64,000 bases of DNA. Source: Oligoflexus tunisiensis (GTDB lineage: Bacteria; Bdellovibrionota_B; Oligoflexia; Oligoflexales; Oligoflexaceae). The stretch spans positions 297,740 to 361,739 of the forward strand of contig NZ_BDFO01000001.1 of assembly GCF_001748245.1 (NCBI RefSeq), in the 5' to 3' direction. A model generated the notes under the pieces. That model ran no database searches. It saw only the letters and a program-made list of their open reading frames with translations, and was not told where the DNA came from. Made by a program: the position numbers and the translations under genes. Below are positions 57,754 to 64,000 of the stretch, piece by piece (within the stretch, counting starts at the first letter, position 1; every line of letters starts with the position of its first letter).

Positions 57754-58689
57754 ATGCGTCGATCCAATTATTTCGTTCCTCTCTTCGTTTCCGGCTTTCT
57801 TCTGTTTTCGGCCAAACTGCTCATCAGCTGTTCGGACGGCAAAGATGACGATGCGGCAAGCACCGCGAAAAAGGGTACCGGGACCGATACCGATACCGAT
57901 ACTGATACGGATACCGATACAGACACGAATTCCTGCACACTGACCGCCAATACCACAGAGGGGACCAAGAATAGTTACGGCTGCGCGGTGCTCACCCGTG
58001 ATACGAGCTCATGCGAAGAATCACGGACCGCTCAAGGTTTGTCAGGTTACTGGCTGAAATTCTCCTGTCTGGTGACCTTGACCAAATCCGGTTCGAATGT
58101 TGTGATTTCCACGGATAGCCGTCCTGATACCACATCCCAGTACTACGCAACAACCGATGCCTGTTACGAAGCATTCTCAGCCTCGGGACGTAAGACCAAT
58201 CCCAATAAGATCGCAGCCCAGACCATTAAAGTCACTGTGCCCATGACAGGAGCCAAGGCCGCTTCGACGACGACGATGACAGGGGCCACGATCGGTGTGG
58301 CCATTTCTGGAGTCAGCATTTTCGGCAACTTTGCGGCTCCCGGCGATGATATCTATGCTGAAGCGGAAACTTTTGACAAATGTGAAGGACATCCTCAAAA
58401 CACAGGGAATTATCATTACCATACGGAACCCACCTCGATCACTCAGTCAGATTCCGCGTTCGTGGGCGTTATGCGTGATGGTCTTCCCATCTACGGCCGC
58501 CTCGATAGCGATGGTACGACACCCACTCTGGACTCTGCGGGCGGGCATACGGGTGTAACGGTTGATAGCCCCTCGACGCCGGTTTATCATTATCATGTGA
58601 ACCTGCAAACCAACGGAACCGATTCCGCATATTTCGTCACCACGGGCGTTTATGCTGGAACCATCGGCACATGCACGGGCTGTAACTGA
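57754..58689 (+). CDS. YHYH-domain lipoprotein
   Basis: A 311-residue exported lipoprotein (lipobox LLISC). After a seven-fold Thr-Asp repeat the rest is a YHYH domain, named for the NYHYHTEP and VYHYHVNL motifs seen here; its histidines suggest metal binding. The end carries CTGC. The family occurs in secreted proteins of marine and predatory bacteria with unknown role. Its stop shares TGATG with the next gene, and an SCO1-like copper protein is two genes on, consistent with a metal-related cassette. Confidence 0.8.
   Translation: MRRSNYFVPLFVSGFLLFSAKLLISCSDGKDDDAASTAKKGTGTDTDTDTDTDTDTDTNSCTLTANTTEGTKNSYGCAVLTRDTSSCEESRTAQGLSGYWLKFSCLVTLTKSGSNVVISTDSRPDTTSQYYATTDACYEAFSASGRKTNPNKIAAQTIKVTVPMTGAKAASTTTMTGATIGVAISGVSIFGNFAAPGDDIYAEAETFDKCEGHPQNTGNYHYHTEPTSITQSDSAFVGVMRDGLPIYGRLDSDGTTPTLDSAGGHTGVTVDSPSTPVYHYHVNLQTNGTDSAYFVTTGVYAGTIGTCTGCN
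57883..57924 (+). repeat. Hexamer repeat encoding Thr-Asp
   Basis: Seven copies of a 6-bp unit (ACCGAT and variants) encode a Thr-Asp linker after the lipoprotein anchor. The slippage-prone unit keeps the frame whatever its copy number. Confidence 0.7.
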
Positions 58690-59225
58690 TGTTAAGGAAG
58701 AGCCTCTGGCTGCTCATACCGCTGCTGGTCCTCTGGGGTCTTTCCTGCTTCGTCGTGAGGGAAGGACATCCTGATCTTACGGCCGTGGGCCTGGAACGTC
58801 ACTGGCAAGGAAAGCCCTGGACAGGGGTGGTCATCGGCTTTCACGATAATTTGCAGCCCGCGCTGCTGGCCACCTATCGGCATGGTCAGCAGCATGGCTG
58901 GTTAATCACGTGGTATCCCAACGGTCAACGGGAACGCGAGCAGGGTTTCCGCCAGGGTCTGTATCACGGTGTCAGCCAGAGCTGGCATGAAACAGGACGC
59001 ATCAGGACCTGGCGCTTCTATGTGAATGGTCTGGCCGATGGCGAGCAATGGGCCTGGGGTCCGGAAGGCCAGGTGCTGGAATACAATCTTTATCGGCTGG
59101 ATCAGGAGCTTGCCCACAAAACCTGGACCTTTGATGGCAAGCCCTTTCATAACTACGTTTATCAGAACGGCGAAAAAGTCGGGATTATGGGAGAACCGTT
59201 TTGCAAGCGCAAAAAGCAGCTTTAA
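58689..59225 (+). CDS. MORN-repeat membrane-anchored protein
   Basis: A 178-residue protein with an N-terminal hydrophobic anchor (about 5-22) and several MORN-variant repeats (GWLITWYPNGQREREQGF, then GVSQSWHETGRIRTWRFYVNG). Such repeats form beta-hairpin sheets in envelope proteins and in YwqK-type proteins; function unknown. It overlaps the YHYH gene by 1 bp and the SCO1 gene by 25 bp, so the three are one unit. Confidence 0.75.
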   Translation: MLRKSLWLLIPLLVLWGLSCFVVREGHPDLTAVGLERHWQGKPWTGVVIGFHDNLQPALLATYRHGQQHGWLITWYPNGQREREQGFRQGLYHGVSQSWHETGRIRTWRFYVNGLADGEQWAWGPEGQVLEYNLYRLDQELAHKTWTFDGKPFHNYVYQNGEKVGIMGEPFCKRKKQL

Positions 59226-59860
59226 TCTTGGCTCTGGCCTTTGGTTGTCACAATCAGGAATCAGCCACGGATGCAAAAGCCCGGAGTCGCGGGACCCTGA
59301 TCGATCAGGTGAACGAGGCCGGGAAGGATGTTCCGTTCTTTACGCAGCATACCTTGAATCCGACCTGGGATGAATCCAGCGCCATCGTCCAGATGCCGGA
59401 AGCGGAATGGGTTGATCAAAACGGCGAAAAGCGACACGGGGATTTGTTTCGAGGCCGCACGACCGTGCTGGCTTTCATGTTCACATCCTGCAGCGGCTTT
59501 TGTCCTTTTGTTATCCAGGAACTGAAAAAAGTCGCGCGCGAAACGGCGGCTCAGGACGTGCAGTATGTAGTGTTTACTGTGGATCCTGAGTTCGATACAC
59601 CGGAACGTTTGAAAACCTTTGCGACCGCGCATGGGGTGAATCAAAGAAATTGGTATTTCCTGCGAGGCTCGGCCGTTTACTCCTTGATCAAGGATACGCT
59701 GGTGAGTCAGGTGATGCAGAGACCCGTGGCCAATGGCCGTGATTTCGTACATGCCGGGCATTTCTATGTGCTCGATAGCCGCGGGCGTCTGCGCGGAATA
59801 TTGAATGGAACCGGGATCAGCGTCTCCACACAGGCAAAGCAGTTGATCCAGCGTCTTTGA
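59201..59860 (+). CDS. SCO1/SenC-family lipoprotein
   Basis: A 219-residue thioredoxin-fold copper chaperone or thiol reductase of cytochrome oxidase assembly. It has a lipobox-like LAFGC (Cys16), the redox/metal pair C97-x3-C101 in TSCSGFCPF, and a metal-ligand His in VHAGHFYVLD (H184 or H187). It starts at TTG with GGGAG upstream, inside the preceding gene. Grouped with YHYH and MORN genes. Confidence 0.82.
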   Translation: MQAQKAALILALAFGCHNQESATDAKARSRGTLIDQVNEAGKDVPFFTQHTLNPTWDESSAIVQMPEAEWVDQNGEKRHGDLFRGRTTVLAFMFTSCSGFCPFVIQELKKVARETAAQDVQYVVFTVDPEFDTPERLKTFATAHGVNQRNWYFLRGSAVYSLIKDTLVSQVMQRPVANGRDFVHAGHFYVLDSRGRLRGILNGTGISVSTQAKQLIQRL

Positions 59861-59889
59861 TGACCCGTTTCCCACCCGCCGGGATGATC

Positions 59890-59918
59890 TTGACAGGTTG
59901 AAACCGTTGTAGTTGTAT
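59890..59918 (+). promoter_or_regulatory. Candidate promoter of the enoyl-CoA hydratase gene
   Basis: TTGACA, 17 bp and TTGTAT lie 33 bp before the start. The -35 is perfect, the -10 weak. Confidence 0.4.
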
Positions 59919-59951
59919 GCGTGCAACTGTTAACGGGCAATCGGAGGGATC

Positions 59952-60800
59952 ATGGCAAGCGAATTGGCAGCTTATCTGCATTATACCCCACTCGAAAATA
60001 ATGAAGGCACCGTCACCGAGGACCGCGTCGCGACCCTGATCATCAATCGACAGGAGGCCGCCAACTCCTTCAGTGGCGAGCTGCTGGTCCAGCTGAAACA
60101 ACTGCTCGACTCCGTGCAGGCCGATGCCACCGTGCGGGCTCTTCTTTTGCAGGGCAGCGGCAAACACTTTTCCGCCGGCGCGGATCTGCGCTGGATGAAA
60201 GAGGCCGCGCAGCTCGATTACGCCGGCAATGTCCAGGAGGCCGAGAAACTGTCGGCCATGTTTGAAGCTCTGGCGAACCTGCGGGTGCCCACCATTGCCG
60301 TGGCCAAGGGGGCTGCGTTTGGAGGTGCGGTCGGCTTGATCGCTGCCTGTGACTATGCTGTGGCTCTTGATAGCGCCCGTTTTTGCCTGAGTGAGGTGAA
60401 GATCGGTCTGATGCCGGCCGTAATTCTGCCCTATCTTGGCCGCAGAATGGAACCCGGCACGCTGAAACGATTGATGCTGACGGCGCGTGTTTTCAGTGCT
60501 GAGGACGCTTTATCTGCCGGTCTTGTGCAGGCTGTGGTGTCGGCCGACACTGTGGAAACCTGGCTGCAGGATGAGCTCGGTCTGATTTTGAATGCGAGCC
60601 CGGAAGCGCAGGCAGCCTGCAAAACCCTTTATCAAACGGTGGAAGCCCGTTCATGGGCCCAGGGCCCTGAAACCGTCGCCGCCATCGCCCGCACCAGGGC
60701 CAGCAGCATGGGCCAGGCCGGGCTTGCCGCGTTCTTCGAGAAAACCAATCCGGCCTGGCTCAGACGAATCCCTCGCAGCGAGCGGGTTTTTGTCCCCTGA
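59952..60800 (+). CDS. Enoyl-CoA hydratase/isomerase family protein
   Basis: A 282-residue crotonase-fold enzyme. The oxyanion-hole motifs HFSAGADLRWMKE and AFGGAVGLIAACDYAVA, then FCLSEVKIGLMPA, are in place. The pattern suits a methylglutaconyl-CoA or short-chain enoyl-CoA hydratase, fitting branched-chain amino acid breakdown alongside icmF. GGAGG precedes the ATG. Confidence 0.9.
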   Translation: MASELAAYLHYTPLENNEGTVTEDRVATLIINRQEAANSFSGELLVQLKQLLDSVQADATVRALLLQGSGKHFSAGADLRWMKEAAQLDYAGNVQEAEKLSAMFEALANLRVPTIAVAKGAAFGGAVGLIAACDYAVALDSARFCLSEVKIGLMPAVILPYLGRRMEPGTLKRLMLTARVFSAEDALSAGLVQAVVSADTVETWLQDELGLILNASPEAQAACKTLYQTVEARSWAQGPETVAAIARTRASSMGQAGLAAFFEKTNPAWLRRIPRSERVFVP

Positions 60801-60972
60801 TCCTGCATAATCTTCCGCGCTTCAGGCCCGGATGCCTTGTCCGGGCTACATTTTTTACCGTCGCCCGGCTTACCGAACCGCAGAAGTCTTGAAGTCCCTT
60901 CCCAAAGACCGTATCACAGGACATGATATTCCCAGGTCGAATCGATGGTGTCCAGTGCGAGGTAACGCAACT

Positions 60973-63489
60973 ATGGGGTTTCAGGTTTTCAAGTTTGGTG
61001 GCACATCGCTTGCCAGTCCGGAATCATTGCAGAAGGTGCTTGGCATCATTGAAAATCACCGGGAAGGTCTTTGCACCGTGGTTTCCGCCAGCAGTGGCGT
61101 GACCGATAACCTCTACAAGCTCTATTACGGTGCCGTGCAGAATAGGCGTGATGAGGAAGCCACGCTTCTGCAACAAATTTCCGATCGGCATCGCCTGCTC
61201 GTGCAGGGGCTGATCCCGGCCGGAGCGGAGCAGGATCGCGTCTGGGCGACTGTCAAAACGCTGCTCGATGAAATTGCCCGCATCTGCGAAAGTCTCGCCA
61301 TCCTGCGTGAACAGACGGCCAAAACCCTGTCCAAAACCGTAGTCTACGGGGAACGGCTGATGGCTCTCGTGGTGACCGAGGCTCTCAAAGCGCGCGGACA
61401 AAAGGTGGAGCGCATCGATTCGACCGAACTCATCAAGCTCACGCGCGAGAAGAGCGAGTACACACCGGATGATGCGGCCTCGCAGAAAGCCGTGCAGGAA
61501 CATCTTAAAACAGCTTTGACCCGCGGTTCCATCGTCATCGTCCCTGGTTTTTTTGGAGAAGGACCGGAAGGCGAGGTCATGATCCTGGGTCGTGGTGGAT
61601 CCGATTATTCCGCCACGCTGCTCGGCTCCTATCTGGAAGCGGACGCGGTTTATCTTTACAAGGAAGTGGATGGTCTGATGACCGCGGATCCGCGGCATGT
61701 GTTTGAGGCCCGGATCCTGCCGGAGCTGCATTATCGGGAGGCCACCGAACTCGCCTATTATGGGGCGAAGGTTCTGCATCCCCGGGCCATCATTCCGCTC
61801 GTGGCCCGGAAAATTCCTTTGATTGTGAAAAATACCTTTCTTCCTGATAAGCCAGGCACCCGCATCGCCGGCGATGTCGCGTCCGGCTCCTATCCGGTCA
61901 AGGCCCTGAGCTACATCGACAAGCAGGCGATGATTGCCGTGGAAGGCAAGGGCATGATGGGTGTGCCCGGCATGGCCTCGCGGGTCTTTGGAATTCTGGC
62001 TCAGGAAAATATTTCCATCTGTCTGATCACCCAGGCGTCCAGCGAAGCCAGCATTTGTTTTGTTGTTCCGGGCGAGCAGGGGGAGCTGGCCCGCAAGCTT
62101 TTGGAAAGCAGCTTTCGCTATGAAATCGACCGGCATCTGGTGGATGAAATCAAGCTGACCCCCAATATCGCGGTGCTCGCGGTGGTGGGCCTTGGCATGA
62201 GCGGAACGCCAGGCATTGCCGCGCGCGCCTTTTCCTGCATCGCCAAACAGAGCATCAACATCATCGCCATCGCCCAGGGTTCATCCGAGCTGAATATTTC
62301 CGTGGTGATTGAACAGCATCAGGCGGCCCGTGCGCTGCGCGCTCTGCATCATGAATACGGTCTTGAAAAGATCCGGCCGGTTCTGATTCGCGATCCCAGC
62401 GAAATTCGTCTGGCGATTTTTGGTCTTGGGCAAATCGGTCAGGTGCTGGTGCGTCAGCTGCAGGAGCAGAAGGATTATCTCGATCAGAAACTCAAACTGC
62501 GGGTGCCGATTATCGCCGCCGCGGATCGTTCGGGACTGCTCGTTTGCGACAAGGGCTTTTCCGCGGCGGAGTTGGAGGAGTTTTTGCAGAACAAGGGGCA
62601 GAAGAAAAAACTCTGTCCCGCGGGTGCCAGCTCCAGTCTTGAGGACCTCTGGCACGGGGCCTGGGATCGGAAAATTTTTATTGATCTGACCGCAACCGAG
62701 ACAGCGCCAGTATTGAAAAAGGCTCTGCTGTCCGGCTTTCATGTGGTGCTGGCCAATAAAAAACCGCTGGCCATCCCTTACCCTGAATACAAGGAGCTGC
62801 GGGATATCGCGGCGGAAAAAAATCTTTCACTTCGTTATGAGGCCACGGTGGGAGCCGGCCTTCCCGTTCTCGACACCATCGACAAGCTGGAAGTCGCGGG
62901 CGATGAGGTGCTGGAAATCCTCGGCTGTCTGTCGGGAACATTGGGCTACCTCATGACCCAGATGGAGGACGGCATGCCCTTTTCTCAGGCTGTGCGAACG
63001 GCCTATGAATTGGGTTACACGGAACCCGACCCGCGGGATGATCTGTCCGGCCTTGATGTGGCGCGCAAGGCCCTGATCCTGGCCCGCACCATTGGTTTAA
63101 CCCTGAACCTCGATGACATCAAACTCGAAGGCCTGTTTCCGGCGTCCTGCAGTCATGATGATCCCGAGGTCTTTTTGAAAAATCTCAAGCAGCTTGATCA
63201 GGCTTACAATGAACGCATCCGGGCCGCGCAGTCCCGTTCCGCCGTTCTGCGTTTTGTCGCACGCATCAGCCGCGAACAGGTCAGCGTCGGTATCGAGGAG
63301 CTGGATCAGAACAGTCCCTTCGGACGTCTGCGCGGTACGGACAATCAGGTGACGCTGAAAACCCAGCGTTATGCCAATAACCCTTTGATTGTGACCGGTC
63401 CCGGTGCGGGTGCGGAAGTCACTGCAGCCGGCGTTTTGAATGACATTATAACCATAGCCAGCAGCCAGGAACGGGGAGGACGGTCATGA
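60973..63489 (+). CDS. thrA: Bifunctional aspartate kinase/homoserine dehydrogenase
   Basis: An 838-residue fusion for the first and third steps of the threonine/methionine branch. The kinase half has VFKFGGTSLASPE and GRGGSDYSATLLG; two ACT domains follow (about 310-465); then the dehydrogenase half with FGLGQIGQVLVRQL, ANKKPLA and YEATVGAGLPV. The ATG at 60973 has GAGG upstream; the longer frame is not supported. It overlaps thrB by 4 bp. Confidence 0.93.
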   Translation: MGFQVFKFGGTSLASPESLQKVLGIIENHREGLCTVVSASSGVTDNLYKLYYGAVQNRRDEEATLLQQISDRHRLLVQGLIPAGAEQDRVWATVKTLLDEIARICESLAILREQTAKTLSKTVVYGERLMALVVTEALKARGQKVERIDSTELIKLTREKSEYTPDDAASQKAVQEHLKTALTRGSIVIVPGFFGEGPEGEVMILGRGGSDYSATLLGSYLEADAVYLYKEVDGLMTADPRHVFEARILPELHYREATELAYYGAKVLHPRAIIPLVARKIPLIVKNTFLPDKPGTRIAGDVASGSYPVKALSYIDKQAMIAVEGKGMMGVPGMASRVFGILAQENISICLITQASSEASICFVVPGEQGELARKLLESSFRYEIDRHLVDEIKLTPNIAVLAVVGLGMSGTPGIAARAFSCIAKQSINIIAIAQGSSELNISVVIEQHQAARALRALHHEYGLEKIRPVLIRDPSEIRLAIFGLGQIGQVLVRQLQEQKDYLDQKLKLRVPIIAAADRSGLLVCDKGFSAAELEEFLQNKGQKKKLCPAGASSSLEDLWHGAWDRKIFIDLTATETAPVLKKALLSGFHVVLANKKPLAIPYPEYKELRDIAAEKNLSLRYEATVGAGLPVLDTIDKLEVAGDEVLEILGCLSGTLGYLMTQMEDGMPFSQAVRTAYELGYTEPDPRDDLSGLDVARKALILARTIGLTLNLDDIKLEGLFPASCSHDDPEVFLKNLKQLDQAYNERIRAAQSRSAVLRFVARISREQVSVGIEELDQNSPFGRLRGTDNQVTLKTQRYANNPLIVTGPGAGAEVTAAGVLNDIITIASSQERGGRS

Positions 63490-64000
63490 GTGAATTTCGC
63501 GTTTTTGCACCAGCCACGATCGGAAACGTAGCCTCAGGGTTTGATGTTCTCGGTCTTGCCGTATCCGGCCTGGGTGATACGTTTGTGTTTGAAGAATCTG
63601 GGCACTATAGCATTGGGGTGCAGGGACGTGATGCGCGCCTCGTGCCTTTGGAGCCGGAGAAGAATACGGTGACCCTTGCGGCGGAAGCACTTTATTTGAG
63701 TCTTGGCATCACGCCCAAACGTTTTCATGTGACCCTGGAACGCGCCCTGCCTCTGGCCGGTGGCCTGGGTTCCAGTGCCGCTTCGAGTGTGGCCGGCGCG
63801 CTGGCGGCCGCGAAACTCGCGGGCGTGCTGGAACGCAAGGATTTGATTTTGAAGGCGGCGCTGGCGGCTGAGACGCATGTGGCCGGGCCGCATCTCGATA
63901 ACATCGCACCCTGTTTACTGGGCGGTCTGACGCTGGTGCAGGATGTGGGTGATCTCCGTATTTATCCGGTACCGCTTCAGGCCAAATTCTGGATCACCCT
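63486..64000 (+). CDS. thrB: Homoserine kinase, 5' part
   Basis: The first 171 codons of a GHMP kinase that runs past the window edge. It begins MSEFRVFAPATIGNVASGFD (the family N-terminus), and has the ATP loop PLAGGLGSSAASS. It phosphorylates homoserine on the way to threonine. Its ATG overlaps the thrA stop (ATGA), the usual thrAB coupling. Confidence 0.92.
   Translation, partial: MSEFRVFAPATIGNVASGFDVLGLAVSGLGDTFVFEESGHYSIGVQGRDARLVPLEPEKNTVTLAAEALYLSLGITPKRFHVTLERALPLAGGLGSSAASSVAGALAAAKLAGVLERKDLILKAALAAETHVAGPHLDNIAPCLLGGLTLVQDVGDLRIYPVPLQAKFWIT

Overview
The window looks like a chromosome segment of a Gram-negative, flagellated, free-living bacterium. LolA, an OmpA-like protein, a beta-barrel candidate, lipoproteins and a GspC-like protein point to an outer membrane, and two tandem flagellin genes point to motility. 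Several features (fused isobutyryl-CoA mutase, a Tgt fusion, a type 2 peptidyl-tRNA hydrolase, c-di-AMP genes beside folP and glmM, many small secreted proteins) would fit Bdellovibrionota/Oligoflexia or a deltaproteobacterial relative. That placement is inference, because no rRNA gene is present. Gene density is high and most genes are ordinary core genes. No phage, insertion sequence or CRISPR array was seen.

Layout. 0-2.3 kb: three secreted or outer-membrane proteins of unknown role. 2.7-5 kb: trxB, an Mrp-type Fe-S carrier ATPase and its DUF971 partner. 5-6.4 kb: an orphan HPt protein and an orphan receiver. 6.4-10 kb (minus strand): sucC-sucD-macro domain-murB. 10-12.2 kb: UDP-glucuronate decarboxylase, an 880-bp region without a recognised gene, and a small basic DUF1737 protein. 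12.4-19 kb: icmF, parA-parB, mutM. 19-21.2 kb: a small Fis-type protein, tRNA-Ile(GAT), a GIY-YIG protein and an array of degenerate ~55-bp repeats. 21-28.8 kb: small accessory genes (SnoaL-like, SDR-TetR, pth2, a metallopeptidase-like lipoprotein, MarR with a palindromic operator candidate, SET protein, secreted arginine-deiminase-like protein, OmpA-like protein). 28.9-33.6 kb: a tightly packed TrpC-like-purM-pyrB-nitrilase-MBL run. 33.6-43.6 kb: a sigma-54 activator, lolA, pncC, fadD, a Tgt-methyltransferase fusion, a GspC-like protein and two flagellins. 43.8-56 kb: tilS, ftsH, folP, cdaA, cdaR, glmM, pdxJ, tsaE, an aldehyde dehydrogenase, then on the opposite strand a DHH phosphodiesterase fused to a diadenylate cyclase. 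56-60 kb: a candidate small RNA, hsp20, and a YHYH/MORN/SCO1 cassette. 60-64 kb: enoyl-CoA hydratase, thrA and the 5' part of thrB.

The most interesting area is 48-56 kb. A membrane diadenylate cyclase (cdaA) with its regulator (cdaR) and glmM lies about 5 kb from a second, unrelated-looking cyclase domain. That domain resembles the archaeal DacZ type and sits in one polypeptide with a DHH/DHHA1 phosphodiesterase, so one protein may both make and degrade c-di-AMP. Within the same cluster a 20-bp-stem hairpin buries the glmM ribosome binding site. Other items worth attention are the Tgt-MnmC-like fusion with an altered tRNA-recognition motif, the secreted peptidylarginine-deiminase-like enzyme next to a SET protein, and the promoter-to-terminator non-coding unit at 56.7 kb.
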